This document shows, in pieces, positions 1 to 7,848 of a stretch of 35,395 nt of DNA. Position 1 is the stretch's first letter. Every line of letters starts with the position of its first letter. Source of the stretch: an uncultured Gardnerella sp. Lineage in GTDB: Bacteria > Actinomycetota > Actinomycetes > Actinomycetales > Bifidobacteriaceae. The position numbers and the translations under genes are program-made. Location: NCBI GenBank assembly GCA_947292085.1, contig CAMYPN010000008.1, positions 1-35,395 on the forward strand, read 5' to 3'. The notes below the pieces were generated by a model that worked only from the letters and a program-made list of their open reading frames with translations, was not told the origin of the DNA and made no database searches.

Positions 1-135
1 AAAACAACCAAAACAACCAAAACAACCAAAACAACCAAAACAACCAAAACAACCAAAACAACCAGAATAATCAGAACAACCAAAACAACCAGGCAAACCA
101 AACCGATCAAAACAATGATCAAAACAATGATCAAA
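1..135 (+). repeat. 9-bp tandem repeat encoding Asn-Asn-Gln
   Basis: Seven uninterrupted copies of the 9-mer AAAACAACC fill bases 1-63. Diverged copies follow to about 100, and then a CAAAACAATGAT-type repeat runs to about 135. All units are multiples of three, so copy-number change would lengthen or shorten the protein without a frameshift. The array continues past the left edge. Confidence 0.9.
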
Positions 136-413
136 ACGCAGCAGGAACGCCTGTCTGGAATTCTAACGAGTGCGCTTATAAGCTGAATCCGTTACTTATG
201 GCAAAAGGCGACAAATACGAGAAAAAGCTTATTTGGCATACGAGTAATAATATTGGCGCTAATCCTAATAAAAATGGCGGAAATAACGAAGCAAAACCTT
301 GCCCTAAAGACGAGGACTTACCTAAAGTCAACCGTGGAACTTACATACTGCGCTTAAATCATAAAACCGTACCTAATTTGCACAGTGACCCAGTAGTAGT
401 AACAGTTAAGTAA
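1..413 (+). CDS. C-terminal part of an Asn/Gln-repeat protein (partial, 5' end outside window)
   Basis: An open frame runs from the left edge (first full codon at base 3) without a stop to the TAA at 411-413, so the Met at 198 is internal and this is only the 3' end of a longer gene. The visible ~136 residues begin with an (Asn-Asn-Gln)n tract made by a 9-bp DNA repeat, followed by a degenerate Asn/Asp/Gln stretch. A compact C-terminal region of about 90 residues follows, with two cysteines and an ending of the type GTYILRL...SDPVVVTV, which looks like the last strands of a small beta-sandwich. The repeat would act as a flexible spacer. An exported or surface protein with a low-complexity linker is plausible, but no signal peptide or anchor is visible because the N-terminus is missing. 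It converges on the UPF0210 gene with only 19 bp between stops. Function unknown. Confidence 0.7.
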   Translation, partial: NNQNNQNNQNNQNNQNNQNNQNNQNNQNNQANQTDQNNDQNNDQNAAGTPVWNSNECAYKLNPLLMAKGDKYEKKLIWHTSNNIGANPNKNGGNNEAKPCPKDEDLPKVNRGTYILRLNHKTVPNLHSDPVVVTVK

Positions 414-432
414 TTTACTGCAAAAATTAGGA

Positions 433-1797
433 TTAATTCTTGAAACTATGCACAGGTGCAGGAATTCTTCCACCTCGCGTAACAAAAGCCTCACAGCTAG
501 TCTGATTAACCGGAATAATAGGCGCGTAGCCCATCAAACCGCCAAAATTAGCCATCTCTCCGACATCTTTTCCTTCAACAGGTATAACGCGAACAGCAGT
601 GGTTTTCTGATTAATCATTCCAATAGCAGCTTCATCGGCAATAAGACCAGAAATCGTTGCGGCACTAGTAGCACCCGGAATAGCAATCATGTCAAGACCA
701 ACAGAGCAAACGCAAGTCATGGCCTCAAGTTTTTCAATCTTCAAGCAACCAGATTTTGCGGCATCAATCATATTCGCATCTTCCGAAACTGGTATGAACG
801 CTCCAGACAAACCGCCAACATAGCTGCTTGCCATAATTCCGCCCTTCTTAACCTGGTCGTTAAGCATGGCGAGCGCCGCAGTTGTTCCAGGAGCACCGAC
901 TTGAGCTAGACCGATTTTCTCCAAAACTTCGCCAACAGAATCTCCTTGAGCAGGAGTTGGAGCAAGTGACAAATCTATGATTCCAAAAGGAATTCCAAGA
1001 CGTCGAGAAGCTTCTTGAGCTACAAGCTGACCGACTCGAGTAATCTTAAAAGCAGTACGCTTAATTGTTTCGCAAAGGAAAGCAAAGTCTTTTCCTTTAG
1101 CTTCGTCTAAAGCTCTGGAAACTACTCCAGGTCCAGAAACACCAACGTTAATTACAGCGTCGCCTTCAGTAACTCCGTGGAAACCGCCTGCCATGAATGG
1201 ATTGTCGTCAGGAGCGTTGCAAAAAGCAACAAATTTTACGCAACCGTACGAATCATTGTCTTTAGTAGCATAAGCAATTTTTTTAATAACGCGTCCTAAA
1301 AGTTCAACGCAATCCATGTCAATACCTGTGCGCGTGGAACCGACGTTTACTGACGAGCAGACTATGTCTGTTTCGCTTAAAGCTTGCGGAAGAGACTCAA
1401 TAAGCATCCGGTCGGCTGCAGTCATTGATTTTGCTGGAAGTGCAGAATATCCTCCTATGAGGTCCACACCAACTTCTTTTGCAGCTTTGTCGAGTGAGTG
1501 AGCAATTTTTACGAAATCTTCCGGCTTTTTGCACGCAGACGCGCCGACTAAGGCTATAGGCGTTACTGTAATGCGTTTATTTACAATCGGTATGCCGTAA
1601 TCTAGTTCAATTGATTTTCCTGTTGAAACTAGGTTTTTTGCGAGTTTCGTAATTTTGTTATATATCTTCTCGCATACTTCGTTAATATCGCTAGAAGCGC
1701 AGTCTAGTAGGTTGATACCCATTGTTATGGTTCGTACGTCAAGTTTTTCCTGCTCAATCATTGAGTTGGTTTCGCTGACTTCCAGCATATTTAACAT
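433..1797 (-). CDS. UPF0210 (DUF711, PFL-like) family protein
   Basis: 454 residues, the full family length. The N-terminal [15 protein letters not shown] segment and the Gly-rich GVSGPGVV and [22 protein letters not shown] segments are typical of the UPF0210/DUF711 family, which has a pyruvate-formate-lyase-like fold but no established reaction. ATG at 1797 is preceded by GGGAG six bases upstream. The gene follows the ACT-domain gene on the same strand with 98 bp between. This ACT + UPF0210 pairing is a recurrent bacterial arrangement and suggests that the ACT protein senses a small ligand, perhaps an amino acid, for this partner; that is inference. No transmembrane segment is seen and the protein is probably cytosolic. 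Family call is firm, role unknown. Confidence 0.9.
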   Translation of the reverse strand: MLNMLEVSETNSMIEQEKLDVRTITMGINLLDCASSDINEVCEKIYNKITKLAKNLVSTGKSIELDYGIPIVNKRITVTPIALVGASACKKPEDFVKIAHSLDKAAKEVGVDLIGGYSALPAKSMTAADRMLIESLPQALSETDIVCSSVNVGSTRTGIDMDCVELLGRVIKKIAYATKDNDSYGCVKFVAFCNAPDDNPFMAGGFHGVTEGDAVINVGVSGPGVVSRALDEAKGKDFAFLCETIKRTAFKITRVGQLVAQEASRRLGIPFGIIDLSLAPTPAQGDSVGEVLEKIGLAQVGAPGTTAALAMLNDQVKKGGIMASSYVGGLSGAFIPVSEDANMIDAAKSGCLKIEKLEAMTCVCSVGLDMIAIPGATSAATISGLIADEAAIGMINQKTTAVRVIPVEGKDVGEMANFGGLMGYAPIIPVNQTSCEAFVTRGGRIPAPVHSFKN

Positions 1798-1862
1798 GGT
1801 TATCTCCCGTACTTACTTCTTCAGACTTACTTCTTGCTTATTTAAACTTACTTTTCGCTTTT

Positions 1863-1911
1863 ATATGCGATGCATTTTCTATATGCGATGCATTTCTATA
1901 CGCGATGCATT
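1863..1911. repeat. three direct copies of a 14-bp motif between/into the ACT gene
   Basis: ATATGCGATGCATT occurs at 1863-1876 and 1881-1894, and with one change (ATACGCGATGCATT) at 1898-1911, a spacing of 18 then 17 bp. Each copy contains the palindrome ATGCAT. The last copy encodes the final residues (MHRV) of the ACT protein, so the gene's stop codon lies inside the repeat cluster. Confidence 0.8.
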
Positions 1912-2186
1912 GTTGTGAAAATTTCGGCTCTTTGGCAGTGAATACTTACGCCTATAGAATTACCGACTTCATTTAATCCATTTACTAGATTATCGAATTC
2001 ATTTTCTACGCCTGAAATATCAACAATCATCATCATGTTAAAGAATCCGTCAACAATAGTTTGTGAAATATCTAAAATGTTGACTTCTCGCTCTGCAAGA
2101 TACTGCGTAACGCCAGCAATAATACCGACTGTATCGCGTCCTACTACGGTAATAACAGCTTTACTTACTGCCGTATTTTCGCTCAT
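1896..2186 (-). CDS. ACT-domain protein, UPF0237 family
   Basis: A 96-residue single ACT domain: KAVITVVGRDTVGIIAG, then an ILDISQTI strand-turn segment and an MMMIVDISG strand match the small UPF0237 regulators. I start at the ATG at 2186 because AGGAGG lies just upstream; a GTG 18 bp further out (2204) is in frame but would place that Shine-Dalgarno inside the gene. ACT domains bind amino acids or similar ligands at dimer interfaces, and these stand-alone versions are thought to regulate a partner. The partner is most likely the UPF0210 protein encoded just downstream on the same strand. The last few codons fall within the ATGCGATGCATT repeat cluster, so the C-terminus may vary between strains. 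Confidence 0.9.
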   Translation of the reverse strand: MSENTAVSKAVITVVGRDTVGIIAGVTQYLAEREVNILDISQTIVDGFFNMMMIVDISGVENEFDNLVNGLNEVGNSIGVSIHCQRAEIFTTMHRV

Positions 2187-2395
2187 CTTCCCTCCTGGTG
2201 TCACTTACAAAATTTAAATTAATTTTGTCAAAATATTTCATAAGCTACTGTAAGCATAACATGTACACTTTGGCAATTTTGCAGCACCGCGCATTTTTGC
2301 GCACTTTTACTCACTTTTACTCTCAATTTCTCTTTTTTCAAGAAAATCTCCAGTAATTAAAAAGCACTAAACGTAAGAAAATCTAAAACGTAAAG

Positions 2396-3544
2396 TTATG
2401 CGCGTTCGTGAATATTTTCCATACGTTCAAACACAAGTCGAGGATCGAGTGACTCGTGCACAGCTTGTATAGATTCTGTATTCAAAGCGGCTGCAGCTAC
2501 AGCAAAACGTCCAGTTTTGGAATTATCAAAGTCGTTGTAGCGTGCATAAATCAGCGCAGCTGTTGCAGCATCACTAGAACCGTTATCGTTGCCGACTGCT
2601 TTAACTCCGTCACTGCCGTTTCCTCGAGAAAGCATCATACGCTGTACTCGCTTGACTGGAACTGGATAGAACGCAACACCTTCATCGGCAATTCCATAAG
2701 CAACACCAGATCTTCCAGCATTAACAAGAACATGTTTCACGCCACGCTTAAGCAGCACATTCGCACAGCGCACAGCACTACGCTCATCTACAGCACTAAT
2801 ACCAGTTAAAGCTTGAGATTCCGCCATGTCTAATATGAGCGTATCAATACTCTTAAGTCGAGAAAGCACTCGTGGAGCTTTTGCGTCTGTTACAGCGCGC
2901 ACAATAATCGGACGTTTGTAATTGTCACAAACCCACTCAAGTGACTTTTGTGGAATATTAGTGTCCATAACAATCATGTCTGCGTTTTCAATAATAGAAA
3001 GACGTTCGCGCAGAAAATCAACAGTCATATGATCGTAAATACTCATATCATCCAAGGCGAGCAAACGCTGACCTGAAGCATCTCCAACATACATGTATGA
3101 AGCTGTCATGCAGTCTGAAAGCTGCCTAGAATAACCAATATCCAAACCATTAGCGGAAGCATCTATTTTAAACAGTTCGCCGTTGTGGTCTCCACCGTAC
3201 ACCGACACCATGCTAGTTCGAATATTTAGCCTTTCAAGCGCAACAGCAATGTTACGCCCTACGCCGCCGAGCATGTATCTAACATGTGAAGCATTAGAAG
3301 TGTAATCCATCAAATCGCCGCAAGCAATTCCAAGAACATCCATGCTAATGCCACCGATAACTGTTACATAACTCGGTGGTGTTACTATATAACCTTTTCC
3401 TCTTAAATAGCCTTTTTTAATAAGATTTGATATATGCGCTGCAACACCGGAGCGCGTAATACCTGCTAAATTGGCAAGTTCCTGTTGGCTAATCATAGGA
3501 TTTTGCTGAATCCAAGATAAAATTTGTTGTTCTCGTTCAGTCAT
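2396..3544 (-). CDS. PfkB-family kinase with N-terminal helix-turn-helix (PsuK/YeiC-like)
   Basis: 382 residues. Residues 1-55 form a winged-helix DNA-binding domain (QQELANLAGITRSGVAAHISNLIKKGYL). From about 60 a ribokinase/PfkB fold follows, with GGISMDVLG and the GGVGRNIA motif typical of the pseudouridine-kinase/YeiC branch. The family's second signature, normally GAGD with Asp as catalytic base, reads GSSD at residues 322-325, so the Asp is kept but the anion-hole glycines are partly changed. A 10-15 residue Gly/Asn/Asp-rich insertion sits just before it. A nucleoside or sugar kinase that can also bind DNA is the family expectation; substrate unproven. No pseudouridine glycosidase (psuG) gene is next to it. 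ATG at 3544 has GAGGAA a few bases upstream. Confidence 0.75.
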   Translation of the reverse strand: MTEREQQILSWIQQNPMISQQELANLAGITRSGVAAHISNLIKKGYLRGKGYIVTPPSYVTVIGGISMDVLGIACGDLMDYTSNASHVRYMLGGVGRNIAVALERLNIRTSMVSVYGGDHNGELFKIDASANGLDIGYSRQLSDCMTASYMYVGDASGQRLLALDDMSIYDHMTVDFLRERLSIIENADMIVMDTNIPQKSLEWVCDNYKRPIIVRAVTDAKAPRVLSRLKSIDTLILDMAESQALTGISAVDERSAVRCANVLLKRGVKHVLVNAGRSGVAYGIADEGVAFYPVPVKRVQRMMLSRGNGSDGVKAVGNDNGSSDAATAALIYARYNDFDNSKTGRFAVAAAALNTESIQAVHESLDPRLVFERMENIHERA

Positions 3545-3653
3545 TTCTTCCTCATCTCGATATCCCTATACAAGACTTACACTTCTAGAATATTCAAAAT
3601 GTTTAAATTTCGCACGCAAATTAACAAAATAATATACTATTTTTTACATTTAG

Positions 3654-6035
3654 CTAATTGCTTATAAGAGAAACTCCAGTTCGAGTAAAGTCAAGAACAG
3701 CTCCTGCAAGTTCCGGATAAGAAAGAAGAGACAAATCTTTTCCTAAAGTTTCGCTAGCATCTTCGCGAGCATCAGCAATCATATCAGCATCTTCTACAAC
3801 TCTAAGAAGCTTCAAACTAGAACGTCCACCGGATTGACTATCTCCAAGAACGTCGCCAACATTACGCAGTTGCAAATCTTTTTGAGCAATCACAGCACCG
3901 TCTAAAGATTTCTCAACAACCTGCAAACGTTGTTGCGCAAGACTTCCAGGCTCAGCGCATGAAATAAGAAAAGCCCAAGAATTAGTACCTCCGCGGCCAA
4001 CTCGACCACGCAACTGGTGCAATTGAGCCAAACCAAAACGATCCGCATCAAAAATAACTATGCAACTAGCTTGAGGAATATCCACACCAACTTCGATTAC
4101 TGTTGTAGCAACAAGAATTTGCACCTGACCGGAGGCAAATTTTTCCATAGTAGCATTTTTAGTTTCATCATCGTCTCTGCCGGTAAGTTTAGCAAATTTA
4201 ACGCCATTAAACTGTGCAAGAGCCTGCAAACGTTGCAATATTCCATTCACAGTGTGAAGCTTTCTAGATACGGAATTTTCTGAATCAGAATCGTATGAAG
4301 AATTAACATTTACTTCTTCAAAATCACTATTTTCACTACTATTTACACTATCTACATTTTCATAATTTTCTTCATCTTCTATATGCGGACACACAACGTA
4401 CGCACGCTCTCCTGCGTCTATGCGAGCGCGAATATGCGAAAACATTCGTGACATTGTATTAGTATCTTTTTCTTCCACAATGAAGGTTCTAATAGGCTTA
4501 CGCCCTCCTGGAAGCTCAGTCAAATACGATGCATCCAAATCTCCAAACCAAGTCATTGCAGCGGACCTAGGTATTGGTGTTGCTGTCATAACTAAAAGGT
4601 GAGGAGAGCTTGACTCAAGCTTATCGGATACTGCATGCATAAGCGCATCTCTCTGCTGCACTCCAAAGCGATGCTGCTCATCTATAATCACAAGAGCCAA
4701 ATTAGTAGGCTTAAAGCTGGCGGAAAAAGCCGCGTGCGTTGCCACTATCAGCGAAGGCTCACCGCTTGCAACACTAGCTAAAGCGCGACGACGTTCAGCT
4801 AATTTCATTCCGCCGGTTACCATAATAATTTTTACGCTCAGTCCAGCTTTGTAAATCATGTTTCGCAAATTTTGTGCGTGCTGAGAGGCAAGAACTTGCG
4901 TTGGTGCTACTAGAACAGCTTGATGGCCGGAGCCAACTGCTTGAAGCATTGCGCTAACAGCTACTACTGTTTTTCCTGAACCGACTTCGCCTTGCAAAAG
5001 ACGACGCATGGGGTGATTAGAAAGCATGTCTTCTGTAATTTCAGAAATAACTTGCTTCTGCCCGCCTGTTAATGGGAAAGGCAGACTTTTTATAAACTTT
5101 TCACGAAGTTCAGACTCACTACATTTCATTGCGGAATCTAATTTTGCGCTATTTCGAGATTTAAGAACCGTAATTTGTGATATAAACGCTTCTTCGTAGC
5201 GAAGAGTTTGTAACGCTTTACTAAATAATTGCGTTGAAGTTGGATTATGCAGTTCGCTAAAAGCTTCTGCACGGTGCATAAGATTGCGTTTTGCTCGCAC
5301 AAATTCCGGCAAAACGTCTGGAATTATTTTAGATAGCGATAAATCTTTTTCTGCAGCATCTTCTGTAGCATCTTCTGTAGCATCTTCCGCAACGCTTCGT
5401 TTAATCAAACTAAGAGCGTAAATAATAGTTTCGTGAATATGCTCGCTAGAAATACGAGAAGTTGCGTGATAAACAGGTCGAGGAGCACTAAGCTTTTGCA
5501 AACCTTCATCAACGCTTCTAACAACATCATTTGTAATGTTTAACAACGGGTCTGCAATATTCTCATCTGTAATCTCTAATGAATCAACATTATTCGCTAC
5601 TACTAGAATCTGCGGATGAGTAAATTGCAATCTTCCATTAAAGGCACTTGACATTCCACCAACTACAATAGTTTCCCCAACTCTCAGCTTTGAAGAAAGC
5701 CACCTAGCATACCGCATACATTTTGAAAAGTAGATAAGCTGCGCGGAAATCTGATTTTGTGTTACGTTTACTTCAAGTCTAAAACCTCGCCTAGCATTCA
5801 TTGGCACAATATTAAAAGATTGTACAGTGGAAGAAAACGCAACTTCTTCACCCAACTTTACTTCATCTAAACTCACTACTTTTAGAGGTTTAGTAACTCT
5901 AAACGGATAATATGTGAAGGCATCTTTTACGCTTATAACACCAAGAGATTTAAGTGCTGAAACTCGTCTTTTATTGCTTACTATCGAAGATAAAGGGGTA
6001 TTTAGAGTAACTTGCGGCACTACTAAATTATTCAT
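3654..6035 (-). CDS. recG: ATP-dependent DNA helicase RecG
   Basis: 793 residues. The N-terminal wedge/OB region is followed by the helicase core: Walker A GEVGSGKT (349-356), the DEQH box (about 452), TATPIPR (about 484) and the QLRGRVGRG motif VI (about 674). RecG remodels stalled replication forks and Holliday junctions. Two low-complexity insertions stand out: DATEDATEDAAEKD near 217-231, made by a 12-bp DNA repeat, and a Ser/Asn/Asp/Glu-rich loop of ~35 residues near 555-590 inside the second RecA-like lobe. Both should be surface loops. ATG at 6035 has a GGGGGAG element very close upstream. It lies downstream of rpmB, from which it is separated by a strong terminator. Confidence 0.95.
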   Translation of the reverse strand: MNNLVVPQVTLNTPLSSIVSNKRRVSALKSLGVISVKDAFTYYPFRVTKPLKVVSLDEVKLGEEVAFSSTVQSFNIVPMNARRGFRLEVNVTQNQISAQLIYFSKCMRYARWLSSKLRVGETIVVGGMSSAFNGRLQFTHPQILVVANNVDSLEITDENIADPLLNITNDVVRSVDEGLQKLSAPRPVYHATSRISSEHIHETIIYALSLIKRSVAEDATEDATEDAAEKDLSLSKIIPDVLPEFVRAKRNLMHRAEAFSELHNPTSTQLFSKALQTLRYEEAFISQITVLKSRNSAKLDSAMKCSESELREKFIKSLPFPLTGGQKQVISEITEDMLSNHPMRRLLQGEVGSGKTVVAVSAMLQAVGSGHQAVLVAPTQVLASQHAQNLRNMIYKAGLSVKIIMVTGGMKLAERRRALASVASGEPSLIVATHAAFSASFKPTNLALVIIDEQHRFGVQQRDALMHAVSDKLESSSPHLLVMTATPIPRSAAMTWFGDLDASYLTELPGGRKPIRTFIVEEKDTNTMSRMFSHIRARIDAGERAYVVCPHIEDEENYENVDSVNSSENSDFEEVNVNSSYDSDSENSVSRKLHTVNGILQRLQALAQFNGVKFAKLTGRDDDETKNATMEKFASGQVQILVATTVIEVGVDIPQASCIVIFDADRFGLAQLHQLRGRVGRGGTNSWAFLISCAEPGSLAQQRLQVVEKSLDGAVIAQKDLQLRNVGDVLGDSQSGGRSSLKLLRVVEDADMIADAREDASETLGKDLSLLSYPELAGAVLDFTRTGVSLISN
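5356..5391 (-). repeat. 12-bp in-frame repeat inside recG
   Basis: Two exact copies and one diverged copy of GCATCTTCTGTA (plus strand) encode successive Ala-Thr-Glu-Asp units in RecG. The period is a multiple of three, so length change keeps the frame. Confidence 0.8.
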
Positions 6036-6149
6036 AACTCCCCCAATCCGTTATCCGTTATTTGTTATCCGTTATCTATTCCAATTCGCGCTTATATAAG
6101 ACTCTTGTTTAAGGCAATAATATCATCAGACAGATTGCTATGGCTCAAA

Positions 6150-6180
6150 AACAAAAAGCCCCGAGCACTGCTCAGGGCCT
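6150..6180 (-). terminator. Rho-independent terminator of rpmB
   Basis: A 9-bp stem (6158-6166 with 6170-6178) and a 3-base loop, followed on the minus strand by a U-rich run. One pair is G-U when read as minus-strand RNA but C-A on the plus strand, which fixes the direction. It ends the rpmB transcript about 20 bases after its stop codon. Confidence 0.9.
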
Positions 6181-6195
6181 TTACTACTACGCGAT

Positions 6196-6390
6196 TCACG
6201 CCTCAACGCGCTGAACCTTGCCAGCCTTAATGCATTTTACGCACACGCGGAGGCGAACGTTTTCGCCATCAACGGTAGCGCGAACCGGCTGAAGATTCGG
6301 GCGGAAGGTGCGCTTATTGCGGATATGGGAATGTGATACAGAGAAACCGGTCTGAGGTCCCTTGCCACATACTGCGCAACGAGCTGCCAT
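6196..6390 (-). CDS. rpmB: 50S ribosomal protein bL28
   Basis: 64 residues, full length. It begins [12 protein letters not shown], with [15 protein letters not shown] in the middle and CVKCIKAG near the end. The two CxxC pairs make this the zinc-binding (C+) form of bL28. ATG at 6390 has AGGAG six bases upstream. It is probably a single-gene transcript, since a strong terminator follows directly and an extended -10 element lies about 95 bases before the start. It diverges from pyrD. Confidence 0.97.
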   Translation of the reverse strand: MAARCAVCGKGPQTGFSVSHSHIRNKRTFRPNLQPVRATVDGENVRLRVCVKCIKAGKVQRVEA

Positions 6391-6484
6391 AATGGACTCC
6401 TAATTCTTTGACTTGCAAGTCTTGCGTCATTCAGCCACGCAAATCGCATAAACAAATAAACATGCCTGAACGCACAACTACACA

Positions 6485-6493
6485 AGTATATCA
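6485..6493 (-). promoter_or_regulatory. candidate extended -10 promoter of rpmB
   Basis: On the minus strand this reads TGATATACT: the TGn extension plus TATACT. No good -35 is evident, as is common for extended -10 promoters. It would give a leader of ~90 bases, which contains the perfect 12-bp palindrome GACTTGCAAGTC at 6410-6421. Confidence 0.4.
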
Positions 6494-6599
6494 CTCACCA
6501 CGACAATCACATATCTTATGCGTTGTAATCATAATTTTAATTTACAAACTCTTATAAAAGCTATTATGCAAAAATCGTAAATGATGCAATACTATATAT

Positions 6600-7757
6600 A
6601 TGTCATATGTATCTAATAATTCTTTGCACAATGCTGTGAACAAAATGACTACAGATTTGTTCACTTTCTCTTACAAGCACATAATTAAGCCACATTTTGT
6701 TTTTAACATTCCGCCAGATGAAGCTCACGAGCGTATGCTTTCCTTCTGCAAAGTAAGCGAGCGCATTCCAGGCCTTATGTTCCTTCTCGACTCGATGCTA
6801 AATTACACAGATCCTGTTTTAGAAACTCAGGTTATGGGCGTAGATTTTGCTAATCCTTTCGGTTTAAGCGCTGGACTCGATAAAAATTGCGATATGGCTA
6901 CTGTTCTTGACCGCGCTGGCTTTGGTTTCGAAACTGTAGGCTCTACTACTTCTAGGCCTTGCGAAGGTAACGCAAAACCTTGGTATCATCGTTTCCCTGA
7001 ATACGATTCAATACTTGTTCACGCTGGTCTTGCTAATTATGGAAGCGACGTTGTTATTGAACGCGCAGAGAAAGCTTGGACTCGTGCTAAGCACATGAAT
7101 ATGTCTGTTTCGATTGCGCGCACGAATGATAATTTGTGCGGAGATCTTCAGGAAGGAATTGAAGATTATCGAATTTCTCTTGAGCGCGCAGTCGGACGCA
7201 CTTCTATGATCGAAGTGAATATTTCCTGCCCTAACACTATGGTTGGCGAGCCATTTAGCCAACCTGAAGCATTGGATAAGCTGTTTACTGAGCTTGATAA
7301 AGTTGAGCGTCCGCAACCAACTTTGGTAAAAATGCCTCTTAATCTTCCAGGAGGATGGGAGCAGTTTAAATCCCTTCTCGATGTTCTTGCTGAGCATAAG
7401 GTTGATGGCGTTAGTATTGCTAACTTGTGCAAGAATAGAAGCGGCTTAGACGTTCCTAAAGATTTACCTGGCGCGCTTTCTGGAGGCCCTACTTACCGCG
7501 CAAGTAACGAGCTTATTCGTAGAACTCGCGTTGCGTTTGGCGATAGGTTTGCTATTGCTGGAATTGGTGGCGTATTTACTCCTGAGCAGGCTTACGAAAA
7601 AATCCGTTCCGGAGCAGATTTAGTTATGTTTATTACTTCTCTTATGTATCGCGGACCGCAGCAGATTACTACTCTTAAACGCGGTTTAGCTAATTTGCTT
7701 AAAAAAGACGGTTTTGACAACGTTTCACAAGCTGTTGGCATAGACGCAAATATTTAA
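6600..7757 (+). CDS. pyrD: dihydroorotate dehydrogenase, class-2-like with class-1-type catalytic Cys
   Basis: 385 residues from ATG 6600; an internal ATG at 6645 (MTTDLFTFSYK) is equally plausible, since neither start has a clear ribosome binding site. The architecture is that of the class 2 (membrane, quinone-linked) enzymes: an N-terminal helical extension (IPPDEAHERML...), NPFGLSAGLDKN, GFGFETVGS and GNAKPWYHRF. The active-site loop, however, reads NISCPNT with Cys210 where class 2 enzymes have Ser (human Ser215, SSPN); Cys is the class 1 residue. FMN phosphate-binding GIGG and a C-terminal MYRGPQQ segment are present. The enzyme should oxidise dihydroorotate to orotate in UMP synthesis, but its electron acceptor cannot be read from sequence. 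A stand-alone gene with no pyrK beside it. Confidence 0.9.
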   Translation: MSYVSNNSLHNAVNKMTTDLFTFSYKHIIKPHFVFNIPPDEAHERMLSFCKVSERIPGLMFLLDSMLNYTDPVLETQVMGVDFANPFGLSAGLDKNCDMATVLDRAGFGFETVGSTTSRPCEGNAKPWYHRFPEYDSILVHAGLANYGSDVVIERAEKAWTRAKHMNMSVSIARTNDNLCGDLQEGIEDYRISLERAVGRTSMIEVNISCPNTMVGEPFSQPEALDKLFTELDKVERPQPTLVKMPLNLPGGWEQFKSLLDVLAEHKVDGVSIANLCKNRSGLDVPKDLPGALSGGPTYRASNELIRRTRVAFGDRFAIAGIGGVFTPEQAYEKIRSGADLVMFITSLMYRGPQQITTLKRGLANLLKKDGFDNVSQAVGIDANI

Positions 7758-7782
7758 AATTTAAGTAGATTCTATAAAACAA

Positions 7783-7826
7783 GTTAAGGCTGGGATTCAT
7801 TCAAGAACCACCAGCCTTAACTTTTA
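7783..7826. terminator. bidirectional terminator between pyrD and the PBP gene
   Basis: A perfect 11-bp stem (7783-7793 with 7811-7821) and a 17-base loop, with a short T-rich run after it on the plus strand and a T-rich run on the minus strand. It serves the convergent genes pyrD and the penicillin-binding protein. Confidence 0.85.
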
Positions 7827-7848
7827 TTTAACTTCTTTAATTTCTTAT

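Noticed and set aside
448..909. 153-residue plus-strand frame
   Set aside because: It is antisense to the well-conserved UPF0210 gene, has an implausible composition and matches no family I know.
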